Positions 54,901 through 62,470 of a DNA stretch of 64,000 nt are shown piece after piece; the first letter of the stretch is position 1; each line of letters begins with the position of its first letter. The DNA lies in contig NZ_OCMY01000001.1 of NCBI RefSeq assembly GCF_900215435.1, positions 682,001 through 746,000 of the forward strand, in the 5' to 3' direction. The DNA is from Candidatus Pantoea floridensis (GTDB taxonomy: Bacteria > Pseudomonadota > Gammaproteobacteria > Enterobacterales > Enterobacteriaceae). The translations under genes were made by a program, and so were the position numbers. The notes under the pieces are model-generated. The model had not been told where the DNA came from, did not search any database, and was given only the letters and a program-made list of their open reading frames with translations.

Positions 54901-55689
54901 GCCTAAGATGCCACGCCACTCCTGCTGAACATGCTCTGCTTCCTGCAGATATTTACCTGAGGTGTCCAGGAAAAGCGCGTCATTGGTGTAAAGGCACTCA
55001 ATATTATCGGTAGAAGGATTTTCACGGTCCTGACGATTCAGCTGTTCTGGCAATGGGAAATCGAGTCCCGATGAGAACAGCATGGTGGTTTTACCGGCGT
55101 TTTTAGGTCCAATTATCATGAACCACGGTAAGCGTGTTTTACTGTCGCTGAAGCTGAAAAAACGGCGCCACAATGGCAAGGCACGATGAACACGCTGGGT
55201 ATGTTTCACACCCGCTGCAATGATCTGCGTGATAGCGCTCATGTCTGGTTTAGCTTCTACCGCAGCTGACCTTTTACTCATCAGTGAGTTAAGTAACGCC
55301 GGGTTTACAGCCAGCGCCTGCAACAGCCGCCAAAGTCCATACAGCCCCGTCAATACCAGCAGCACAGCAATGACTGCACCGCGGTTTATATTGCTTTTGA
55401 GCGGATAGTTTTCCCCAATCATGATATGGGGACCCAGAGTCCAAACCATCGCCATCGCAAAGAGCGAGAGATCTAAAAACAGTGGCAGACGATTCCAGCG
55501 CAGAAGCAGCATCACAAACAGCATCACCAACATAATGATGCGGTTTTCAGCACCCGCCCAAGGGGTAGCCTCACCAAAACCAAACCAGGGGCCGAGGTAC
55601 CAAACCGCCGCCGCCAGCACGCAATAAACAGCGATCAGAGAAAAGCGTCTTAATCCTGTTCCTGAGAAAATTCGATTAAACACTGACAT
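51922..55689 (-). CDS. tssM: T6SS membrane complex protein TssM (IcmF)
   Basis: TssM spans the inner membrane and reaches through the periplasm to TssJ. The 1255-residue protein has three N-terminal membrane helices (about residues 18-34, 50-64 and 103-120), a cytoplasmic domain with Walker A GPKNAGKTT (194-202), a fourth helix near 540, then a long periplasmic region ending in the C-terminal beta domain. The Walker A is intact. It lies 10 bases after tssL. Confidence 0.94.
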   Translation of the reverse strand: MSVFNRIFSGTGLRRFSLIAVYCVLAAAVWYLGPWFGFGEATPWAGAENRIIMLVMLFVMLLLRWNRLPLFLDLSLFAMAMVWTLGPHIMIGENYPLKSNINRGAVIAVLLVLTGLYGLWRLLQALAVNPALLNSLMSKRSAAVEAKPDMSAITQIIAAGVKHTQRVHRALPLWRRFFSFSDSKTRLPWFMIIGPKNAGKTTMLFSSGLDFPLPEQLNRQDRENPSTDNIECLYTNDALFLDTSGKYLQEAEHVQQEWRGILGALKKYRPKHSIHGVVVTLSVEDILHRTQSERLGIAAALRSRLSEARETLGLRFPVYVNITRMDMLTGFSAYFRNLTAIEREQVLGVTLPFERQSHDSGAELGKQISETLAQLESRLGSTLCQRQLEEYDVTDRKQMYAVPQDFRLLAQGVTEMLQHIFLSSRYDETQFNTTLRGIYFMSSCQPAEKGLLNNNTVVQRWRNVVEHQYPETAASYGLQQAEGGVIDNSPWGKHYFLRQLFSDVISADRDLVSSSLRMRTRDRLQNFAGHLAATMLAVWLIWGIVTSFHLNDDYLATIGVRTTQLTEKVVEYVDHPEQQLLPGVLYSTLALKQYLGLDISNPPLNWRYGLYTPATVERRADKLYTFFLQNALLPKLQLQAAISLNKAVVDNDPLAAWDALKLYLMLNGEGDADAGFLIAQINQQWKASGMIDAYGEQETFDSHLNALFSSKGWREKSSPIDQPLVKRARDMLVQIPQTTRIWQHLKQKLQLVAPPSVTLQAMVDPQAPMIFKQNAIENQPEGVPGIFTRDGWRNLVKKQLATSLIGLQREDSWVLGKTGRVVNPLTLRDEVLILYLQEYAHQWQQFLSSIRLIPMGGQQNLSMDVSLLRTLVADNSPLRGLLERAVSETTLAETKDKTLQTALQTELRTGRLVQQATRLKDSVDFREQRLIHQYVDFPFSSLRLFVKGDQDGTGYNPNQTVGLNRLMNLLTDQYTRYVVYSSALDEGDIPVMGMDSSRLAAESRTWPEPVKGILMPLLGRSNESIQKSIVKLSVTAIDNGIGQVCRKTLQGRYPFAKSQQEVSLNDFERFFAVDGVVDSWFKQNMADKVDTSTYPWRYKGNGGGEGLSFFQQAAAVRDAFFDADGRKVSLNLSTRVHYLSPDIAQLMLSVGGETLRYSHGPVMPMAFHWPSGGLTSSVTMTGQRLPSSALPDLTFHGAWSVMHWLDSAERVTSQGADSRIYRWSLGGKPVELEIGGLGNGNQNLQGMLRGFRCPG

Positions 55690-55699
55690 GTTTCATCCA

Positions 55700-57061
55700 T
55701 TAATAATTAACTAATATTTCGACGCGACGGTTTTGTGCTCGTCCCTCAGGCGTGGCGTTACTGCCAACGGGCTGACTATCCCCTTTTCCTTCAACTCGAA
55801 TATTTTCAGCAGGGATGCCGGCCTGTTGCAGCCATTGCGCCACACTGGCAGCGCGTTTTTCCGAGAGGACCTGATTACTCGGAAGGCCAGGCTTATTGAT
55901 GGGTTGCGAGTCGGTGAAACCGACAATCAGCGTCTTGCCATTTACGCGATGGATCTCTTCAGCCACACGCTTGAGGATACTTTGCATGCTTTCCAGCACA
56001 TCAAATGTGCCGGTTTTGAACATGCCGTCACCGCGGAATATCACCAGGCTGCGCTCAGGCGTTTCGTCCACAGTAACCAGCTTGCGGGCGATCTCTTCCT
56101 TAAGTAATTCGGCTAACCTTAGCTTTCCAACTGCCGGTTCTGGAGGCAGGGTTATGGGTGAACGTGCAGAAGCATCAATGCGAGTGACGATATCGCTAAG
56201 CGGGATCATCAAGTGATATTTGGCATAGATAAAACTACCGGCGATCAATACTCCGGCGACAAGCATGGAGATACGGACAGGAACATAAAACTGATAGCGT
56301 TTTTTGCCACTGCGCACCGGAACGCCTTGCGGTGACAGAGCCATGCCTCGGTCTTCCCGAGAGCTTTGTAATAGTGTCAATAGACGTTGGCGAATGCGAT
56401 TAAGTTGGCGCTCACCGTTTTCAATAATGCTATAACGCCCCTCGAAGCCAAGGCCGAGAATAATCAACTGAACTTCAAGAACGTCGGCATATTCCTGAGG
56501 TGACATGGACAAGCGGCCCACCAGCAGGAAGAATTTTATGCCGCCATCGTTATCGCCTTCAAAGTGATTAAGCAGGTTGCCTTGCGACCAGTTGACATCT
56601 TTACTCCACGAACGCGCCAGAACGGCTTCGTCCAGTGCGGTACACATGCAATAGCGCACAATGGCCATCTTCTTCCAGGAAATATCTGCCTCATCGCAGA
56701 CGACGCTGAAGAGCGTGATCTCTTTTTTCAGCGTCTCCTTCAGCAAATTAGCTTCATCTTTCCCGTTCACTTTTTCGGGCATTTCGCTTAACGCACGCAG
56801 TAATGGCTGCGCCGCTTCAAGTAATGGCAGGGACGCATTTTTAACGCGATTAACCCGCTCATGAATGCTTTCACTTCGCAGACGACTGCTGTCATAACGT
56901 TCATTTATTGCGTCATGATTTATCGCCGGATTGGTCTTGAAATCTGAAAAGCTGGTCGATTCATCGAGCAGGAAATGTCCCAACTCCTGGCCGTTACTAT
57001 CGGTATCCGCCTGGTTATCAAAAAACGTGCTGTTCAGGTTAAAATTGTCATGCTCGCTCAT
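55700..57061 (-). CDS. tssL: T6SS membrane protein TssL with C-terminal OmpA-like domain
   Basis: The 453-residue protein combines the TssL/DotU cytoplasmic domain (about 70-250), a membrane helix near 265-285 (RISMLVAGVLIAGSFIYAKY) and a C-terminal OmpA-like peptidoglycan-binding domain (FRGDGMFKTG, VGFTDSQPINKP, SEKRAASVAQWL, NRRVEI). This extended form anchors the complex to the wall. The start overlaps the tssK stop by one base (TAATG), so they are translationally coupled. Confidence 0.93.
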   Translation of the reverse strand: MSEHDNFNLNSTFFDNQADTDSNGQELGHFLLDESTSFSDFKTNPAINHDAINERYDSSRLRSESIHERVNRVKNASLPLLEAAQPLLRALSEMPEKVNGKDEANLLKETLKKEITLFSVVCDEADISWKKMAIVRYCMCTALDEAVLARSWSKDVNWSQGNLLNHFEGDNDGGIKFFLLVGRLSMSPQEYADVLEVQLIILGLGFEGRYSIIENGERQLNRIRQRLLTLLQSSREDRGMALSPQGVPVRSGKKRYQFYVPVRISMLVAGVLIAGSFIYAKYHLMIPLSDIVTRIDASARSPITLPPEPAVGKLRLAELLKEEIARKLVTVDETPERSLVIFRGDGMFKTGTFDVLESMQSILKRVAEEIHRVNGKTLIVGFTDSQPINKPGLPSNQVLSEKRAASVAQWLQQAGIPAENIRVEGKGDSQPVGSNATPEGRAQNRRVEILVNY

Positions 57062-58407
57062 TAGTCACGAATCCCCCACAGTTCCATTTTCAGGTCAGGG
57101 AAATCACCGGCAATGTGCAATGCAATAGCGCCGCTACTGGCAATGCGATCCCAGAATGGACCACTCTTAGCCAGTTCAAAGTAAACGTGGCCGGCGCTGT
57201 AGGGAATCTGACGCGGAGGGACAGGCAGAGGATGGATTTCCAGGCCAGGCAAGTGCGAACGTACCAGTTCATGCAATTGCTGCGGTGCACTGAATTTTGC
57301 CTGAGCCAGGTATTGATGCTGCAGAATATCCATAGGTAGCTGCGCAGATACCGCGACAACCAGATTACTGAAACCGCGCAGTTCATTTGGCAGCACATTC
57401 GCCGACCAGACACCGTTACCACGTGATTCCAGCGTGATCATTTGGCCCGCACGCACCAGAATCTGGTTGAGCTGTTCATGAATATCATCAACCAGGGGGC
57501 GGATAGAGGCATAAAGGCTAGCGTGCTTGTAGCCTGGCGCCGATCGTGGTCTGCGTGTTTTCACCCGTATAAAGGTAGAAAGTTCGCCCGCAAATTTGGC
57601 CAGTTCCTGGTAGAGCATGATGGGTGGTAACTCAGGAATGGTGCGCAGATGGTCGAGCAATGGCTCATATTTATTAAAGATTTGCAGTAAAAGATAATCA
57701 ACGATTTCTGCACTCGCACTCGCTTTACCGTCACTGTTTGATAATCGCGTTGCCAACATTCCCGCACGCATTTTTACCAGACCGTTCAGATGCGTCAGCC
57801 ATTCGCTGAGCAGCTGGTTCGCGCCATAACCTGTCACGGGTGGGATGTAATCATCAACATGCAGTAATACGCTGCCATCAGGCTGGATAGCGCGTACGCG
57901 CGTCAGCGGTAATCCAATCCACGACTCCGTCATTTCGCTTTCTGACACCAAACGGAGGCGCAACTGCGCCAGCTGCACAGGTTTAGGTCCCTGGTGAATG
58001 GCATTGGTATCATTCAGCTCAGCTTCATTGCCGTAAAAACGCGCCAGAGAACCGCTATCGTACTCATCGAAAATAGTTTCATTACTATTATCCAGGCGCA
58101 GCGGCACAGCCAAATAAATCATCTTGCCAAGATGTTCAGGTGCGATAGTTAATGGCTGCGGCAGATCGGCATGTCCTGGAATATCAAATGGCGTACCATC
58201 CGGCAGAACACCGCTCGCAGCGCGGAGAACCAGTTTTCCATATGAAAGCGCTTCACGATCAATTTCATAAGCTGAAAAACCCCAAAAAAAGGGCGTAAGG
58301 GTGAGAGCTCGCTTATGAGAGTAATATTCCAGGTAACGCTCTTGCTGTTGAAAGAGTTGAGGGCGCAGAAAAAGACCTTCACTCCAGACGACTTTTTTTG
58401 TTCTCAT
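57061..58407 (-). CDS. tssK: T6SS baseplate protein TssK
   Basis: TssK trimers connect the baseplate to the TssJLM complex. The 448-residue protein begins with the typical VVWSEGLFLRPQLFQQQERY, then shows the LPLTRVRAIQPDGSVLLHVD region, the HLNGLVKMRAGMLATRLSN segment and a C-terminal domain ending GDFPDLKMELWGIRD. It follows tssJ by two bases. It is complete and ordinary in length. Confidence 0.93.
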   Translation of the reverse strand: MRTKKVVWSEGLFLRPQLFQQQERYLEYYSHKRALTLTPFFWGFSAYEIDREALSYGKLVLRAASGVLPDGTPFDIPGHADLPQPLTIAPEHLGKMIYLAVPLRLDNSNETIFDEYDSGSLARFYGNEAELNDTNAIHQGPKPVQLAQLRLRLVSESEMTESWIGLPLTRVRAIQPDGSVLLHVDDYIPPVTGYGANQLLSEWLTHLNGLVKMRAGMLATRLSNSDGKASASAEIVDYLLLQIFNKYEPLLDHLRTIPELPPIMLYQELAKFAGELSTFIRVKTRRPRSAPGYKHASLYASIRPLVDDIHEQLNQILVRAGQMITLESRGNGVWSANVLPNELRGFSNLVVAVSAQLPMDILQHQYLAQAKFSAPQQLHELVRSHLPGLEIHPLPVPPRQIPYSAGHVYFELAKSGPFWDRIASSGAIALHIAGDFPDLKMELWGIRD

Positions 58408-58409
58408 AA

Positions 58410-58970
58410 TTAATTTACCGGTTTAACTGAAGTTGTCAGATTATTCATTCTGACTTGAATATGAGGCTGCCAAACTTTGTCTCGTTTAAAATAACGTTGA
58501 AACCAACTGCGCTTGGGTTTCTCAGGAATAATATAAAGCACCTTCCATTCCGAGTCGGATATGTCTCGATAGGCCGTTATCACACCCAGAGCAGTAACAT
58601 TTTTAGGCGTCTCAATAACTTTATCTTTTTTCTCACCGGGGACAATCATTGTGTCGTAAATAAGCGAAATCTGACTAGTAAGTTCAGGATCCCTACTCTC
58701 AGTAAGAGTAATGAAATCACTGGCCATAAATGCTTGCTGTTGATTCAATTGATACACCGTAATACGAAGAGGGTTTGCTTCTCCTGCGTCATTTTTATTT
58801 ATAGTGTTGGATGCATCAAAAGTAATTTTTACGGATTCCGTATGTGCACTCGAATCATTATTCGGCGTGCTTTGGCAAGACGTTAGCATACTGGTCATCG
58901 ATAAAATGATTAACATCGTTAGCCAACGCCGATGGGAGGCGGCAGCATGATGCATTATTTTAGTAATCAT
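58410..58970 (-). CDS. tssJ: T6SS outer-membrane lipoprotein TssJ
   Basis: The 186-residue precursor has a long basic start, a hydrophobic signal and the lipobox MLTSC with Cys32 as the lipidation site. The mature beta-sandwich carries PLRITVYQLNQQQAFMASDF, typical of TssJ. GGAGGA precedes the ATG. The C-terminus has a basic segment (KPKRSWFQRYFKRDK) that is a little longer than in many TssJ proteins. It anchors TssM to the outer membrane. Confidence 0.91.
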   Translation of the reverse strand: MITKIMHHAAASHRRWLTMLIILSMTSMLTSCQSTPNNDSSAHTESVKITFDASNTINKNDAGEANPLRITVYQLNQQQAFMASDFITLTESRDPELTSQISLIYDTMIVPGEKKDKVIETPKNVTALGVITAYRDISDSEWKVLYIIPEKPKRSWFQRYFKRDKVWQPHIQVRMNNLTTSVKPVN

Positions 58971-59026
58971 TACGTCCTCCTTTAATATGAATAAGTAAAA
59001 GTAAAATTAAGGCGAGCGTTCCTTAA

Positions 59027-59051
59027 CCCTGCCACGCTTAATGTGGCAGGG
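59027..59051 (-). terminator. Hairpin after hcp, possible attenuator
   Basis: CCCTGCCAC and GTGGCAGGG form a nine-base stem (59027-59035 and 59043-59051) 19 bases beyond the hcp stop. On the minus strand it is followed by TTAAGG, not a T-run. It may reduce read-through into tssJ and so keep Hcp more abundant than the membrane proteins. Confidence 0.5.
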
Positions 59052-59069
59052 CTTGTAACAAGAACTTAA

Positions 59070-59555
59070 TTAGCTATGCTGGTTTGCTTTTACATCATAA
59101 GTCGCAGAGATAACACCAGACTTATGACCTTCAGCATTCTGCATTACATAATCTTCAGTTACTTTGGTGAAGGAGAAGCTAACTTCTTCACGTGGACGAG
59201 TTTCGTCTTTATGAGAGCCACCCATTCCAACTTTAGTAATGATTACGTCAGTGAACTTCAGAATCATGTATTCCAGTGGATCGCCACCAGCTTTACGCAC
59301 GGTGAAAGCGATATTTTTAATATGCTTACCAGTCAGACAGTAGCTCAACAGGTTTGGACTTGCTTTGTCGGTATAATGCTGGAACACGAAGTCAGCAACA
59401 GTAGCACGACCAGAACCACCGCCTGAACCGCTGTGCATATTCTTAGGCTGCAATACGTCCCATTTCCATTCCAGAACCTGGATCTCGTTTTTATGAGTAG
59501 CATCTAAAGATTCACCTTCGATGCCATCAATTTTAATAAACATATCTTGGGCCAT
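59070..59555 (-). CDS. hcp: T6SS tube protein Hcp
   Basis: Hcp hexamers stack into the inner tube. The 161-residue protein has the family pattern MAQDMFIKIDGIEGESLDAT, SGSGGGSGRATVADFVFQHY, AFTVRKAGGDPLEYMILKF, and an EEVSFSFTKVTEDY segment near the end. There is no C-terminal toxin extension. It is separated from tssC by 187 bases and from tssJ by about 100, unusually loose for this operon, with hairpins on both sides. Confidence 0.95.
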   Translation of the reverse strand: MAQDMFIKIDGIEGESLDATHKNEIQVLEWKWDVLQPKNMHSGSGGGSGRATVADFVFQHYTDKASPNLLSYCLTGKHIKNIAFTVRKAGGDPLEYMILKFTDVIITKVGMGGSHKDETRPREEVSFSFTKVTEDYVMQNAEGHKSGVISATYDVKANQHS

Positions 59556-59588
59556 AATTTCCTCTCATGGACTAGTTGTGTATAGATT

Positions 59589-59609
59589 ATTCAATGCGAT
59601 GCATTGAAT
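59589..59609 (-). other. Hairpin in the tssC-hcp spacer
   Basis: ATTCAATGC (59589-59597) and GCATTGAAT (59601-59609) form a perfect nine-base inverted repeat with a three-base loop. No T-run follows on the minus strand. It may be an mRNA processing or stabilising element, or a binding site near an hcp promoter. Confidence 0.45.
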
Positions 59610-59742
59610 GATACGAGACTACTGCACTGAATATATCCAGCACGTATTCTCAATTAATTCAAAGTAATTACATTTACTTTGAGTCTTAAATATTCGATTC
59701 AGACATTGTCCTTAATGTCCATTGTCAAACCGAATAGTTAAA

Positions 59743-61248
59743 TCAGGCTCCGCCTTTAACAGAAGGAAGTTTGGCTACCATACGCAGAGATACGGTTAAA
59801 CCCTCCAACTGGAAATGCGGGCGCAGGAAGAATTTGGCTTGGTAATAGCCAGGGTTGCCTTCAACATCTTCAACAATAACTTCAGCAGCAGCCAGTGGAC
59901 GGCGAGCTTTAATTTCAATTGAGGAGTTAGACGGATCACCATCGACGTAATTCATTACCCAGTCGTTTAACCAGCGCTGCATATCGTCGCGTTCTTTAAA
60001 CGTACCGATTTTGTCACGCACAATACATTTCAAATAGTGTGCAAAACGTGAACAAGCGAACAGGTAAGGTAAACGCGCTGAAAGCGTGGCGTTAGCTGTT
60101 GCGTCAGCATCATAATACTCTGCTGGCTTCTGCAGTGATTGGGCGCCAATGAAGGCGGCAAAATCGGTATTTTTACGATGCACCAGCGGGATAAAACCGT
60201 TTTTAGCCAGTTCAGATTCACGACGGTCTGAGATAGCGATTTCGGTCGGACATTTCATGTCTACGCCGCCATCATCGGTCGGGAAGGTATGGCACGGTAA
60301 ACCTTCAACTACACCGCCACTCTCAACACCACGAATCATGGTGCACCAGCCGTTCTCTTTAAAGGAACGGTTGATATTTACCGCCATCGCATAGGCAGCA
60401 TTCGACCAGACATACTTGCTGTGGTTTTCGCCGTCGGTGTTCTCTTCGAAATGGAAGGCTTCAACCGGGTTGGTAACGGTGCCATATGGCAGACGAGCCA
60501 GGAAGCGCGGCATTGCCAGGCCAATATAACGAGAATCTTCAGACTGACGCAGACTGTTCCAGGCCGCGTATTCCAGATTCTGAGTAAAGATTTTAGTTAG
60601 ATCGCGTGGATTAGAAAGTTCCTGCCAGGAATCCATCTGCAATACGTTCGGCGATGCACCTGCAATGAATGGCATGTGTGCAGAAGCGGCCACTTTACCA
60701 ATCGATGACAGCAGATCCACGTCGGCAGCAGAGTGATCGAAGAAATAGTCCGCCACCATACAGCCGTATGGCTCACCGCCGAGCTGGCCATACTCTTCTT
60801 CATAGATCTTTTTGAAGAGTGGGCTTTGATCCCATGATGTCCCTTTATAGCGTCGCATACTGCGGCGTAATTCTTCTTTGGATACATCCATAAAGCGCAG
60901 CTTTAACTTTTCATCGGTCTCGGTATTGGTTACCAAGTGATGCAGACCTCGCCAGGCACTTTCCAACGACTGAAACTCTTCATGGTGAAGAACCAGGTTA
61001 ATTTGCTCTGACAGCTTGCGATCAATTTCGGCAATAATTGAGGCGATACTTTTATAAGCATCGTCAGATACCGTCACCGAGTTTACCAAGGCCTGTTCAG
61101 CCAGCGTTCTCACTGCGCCTTCAACTGCAGCTTTGGTCTGTTCGGATTTAACTTTAAACTCTTTATTCAGCAAAGAACTAAATGCACTTGCCTGAGAAGC
61201 GGCTTGTGCTGCCGCATTTTGTTTTTCCATCATTCGTGAAGTTGACAT
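59743..61248 (-). CDS. tssC: T6SS sheath protein TssC
   Basis: TssC is the large subunit of the contractile sheath. From ATG 61248 (five bases after AAGGAG; ATG 61251 is the alternative) the protein has 501 residues. Family blocks include FQSLESAWRGLHHLVTNTET, YGCMVADYFFDHSAADVDLL and RFAHYLKCIVRDKIGTFKER. A C-terminal GYYQAKFFLRPHFQLEGLTV also fits. It pairs with TssB encoded just upstream, 15-18 bases away. Confidence 0.94.
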   Translation of the reverse strand: MSTSRMMEKQNAAAQAASQASAFSSLLNKEFKVKSEQTKAAVEGAVRTLAEQALVNSVTVSDDAYKSIASIIAEIDRKLSEQINLVLHHEEFQSLESAWRGLHHLVTNTETDEKLKLRFMDVSKEELRRSMRRYKGTSWDQSPLFKKIYEEEYGQLGGEPYGCMVADYFFDHSAADVDLLSSIGKVAASAHMPFIAGASPNVLQMDSWQELSNPRDLTKIFTQNLEYAAWNSLRQSEDSRYIGLAMPRFLARLPYGTVTNPVEAFHFEENTDGENHSKYVWSNAAYAMAVNINRSFKENGWCTMIRGVESGGVVEGLPCHTFPTDDGGVDMKCPTEIAISDRRESELAKNGFIPLVHRKNTDFAAFIGAQSLQKPAEYYDADATANATLSARLPYLFACSRFAHYLKCIVRDKIGTFKERDDMQRWLNDWVMNYVDGDPSNSSIEIKARRPLAAAEVIVEDVEGNPGYYQAKFFLRPHFQLEGLTVSLRMVAKLPSVKGGA

Positions 61249-61266
61249 CATGTCTCCTTATTTACT

Positions 61267-61794
61267 CTACGCAGGTTTCGCTTCAGAGCCGTCATTGCTC
61301 TTTTTAGGCGCAGAGGCCAGAGAATTTAACAGCGCTTTATCCTGCAGAAGTTTCATCACTAACTCTTCCGCTCCCGCTTTACCGTCCATATAGGTCTGCA
61401 GGTTGGCAAGTTGAGTACGTGCTTCTAGTAGTTGGGAAAGAGAATCAACTTTTCGAGCAATTGCATCAGGCTCAAAGTCACTCATACTTTCAAAAGTTAC
61501 ATCAATCATCAGCTGACCTTCACCGGTCAGTGTATTCGGTACCGCAAATGCCACACGTGGACGCATTGCTTTCATACGCTCATCGAAATTATCGATGTCA
61601 ATTTCCAGGAATTGACGATCGGCAACCAGTGGCAACGGTTCAAGTGGTTTACCCGATAAGTCTGCAAGTACACCCATTACAAATGGAAGTTCAACTTTCT
61701 TTTCAGAACCGTATATTTCAACGTCGTATTCAATTTGAACGCGAGGCGCTCGATTTCGCGCAATAAACTTCTGCGAATTATTTTTATTAACCAT
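61267..61794 (-). CDS. tssB: T6SS sheath protein TssB
   Basis: TssB is the small sheath subunit. The 175-residue protein starts with a short tail, then RAPRVQIEYDVEIYGSEKKV, LPFVMGVLADLSGKPLEPLP and RQFLEIDIDNFDERMKAMRP, all typical. It is the first T6SS gene and lies 79 bases downstream of the fimbrial subunit gene on the same strand. I saw no clear terminator between them, so read-through from the fimbrial operon cannot be excluded. Confidence 0.94.
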   Translation of the reverse strand: MVNKNNSQKFIARNRAPRVQIEYDVEIYGSEKKVELPFVMGVLADLSGKPLEPLPLVADRQFLEIDIDNFDERMKAMRPRVAFAVPNTLTGEGQLMIDVTFESMSDFEPDAIARKVDSLSQLLEARTQLANLQTYMDGKAGAEELVMKLLQDKALLNSLASAPKKSNDGSEAKPA

Positions 61795-61873
61795 GATAAC
61801 CTTTCTGCATTTTATTATTTAAACGTACCCGAATGTTAATCCGGAATCATTAATCACTCATTTCTTACTGCAG

Positions 61874-62470
61874 TTACTTGTAAGTCAGGTCAATGGTGGA
61901 GCGAGTTTGCACAAGCCCCGCACTCACTGCTCCATTACTCTTAGCATAATAACTGGCGATAAAGTTGTGTGTCACTTCATCACCACTTGCAGGAATTAAA
62001 TACTCCTGAAAGCTGTTATTATCGTCGATACTCAGTTGTGTACCGTCAATTTTCCGCACCCGCACTTGAACATCATTGCTGTAATCGTTGCCGGTGCTAT
62101 TCACCAGGTTACCCGTCTCACTGTCTGATGTATTTCCACCACTGGTGGTAAAACGCATCTCAATGGTACGGTTAACCGGGCAATTTCTCAGAGAAATAGG
62201 GAATTGCGTGCTCCCTACCTCATCTCCACTTTTTTGTAATAATTGCGATGATACCGTGGGCAATACCACCGTTCCTGATTCACCACCATTATTAACGCTA
62301 ACGTCGCAAGTCTGCGCCAAGAACGTTCCCAAAAAAGTAACTTCAATATTGCAGCTGCCTTTCGTTGAACAACTCTTTGCCGACGCGGCGAAACCAATTA
62401 GCAGTAAGGTCATGCCAAGTAAAGGTTGCAGAATGTTTAATGAAGTTTTTCCGCCTAGTTGCGTAAACAT
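61874..62470 (-). CDS. Chaperone-usher fimbrial subunit (pilin-like)
   Basis: The 198-residue precursor has a hydrophobic signal (LLGMTLLLIGFAASA) and the pilin pattern: a Cys pair at TCDVSVNN and LRNCPV, VVLPTVSS-type strands, and a C-terminal donor strand ending RSTIDLTYK with the penultimate Tyr. GGAGG lies four bases before the ATG. It overlaps the usher stop by 16 bases. It may be a major or minor subunit or adhesin; the fimbrial type cannot be named. Confidence 0.82.
   Translation of the reverse strand: MFTQLGGKTSLNILQPLLGMTLLLIGFAASAKSCSTKGSCNIEVTFLGTFLAQTCDVSVNNGGESGTVVLPTVSSQLLQKSGDEVGSTQFPISLRNCPVNRTIEMRFTTSGGNTSDSETGNLVNSTGNDYSNDVQVRVRKIDGTQLSIDDNNSFQEYLIPASGDEVTHNFIASYYAKSNGAVSAGLVQTRSTIDLTYK

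Noticed and set aside
45077..61794. Hidden tssA, tssF, tssG or clpV in the T6SS region
   Set aside because: Every large frame on both strands was inspected and none shows AAA+ ClpV motifs or the size and pattern of TssA, TssF or TssG.
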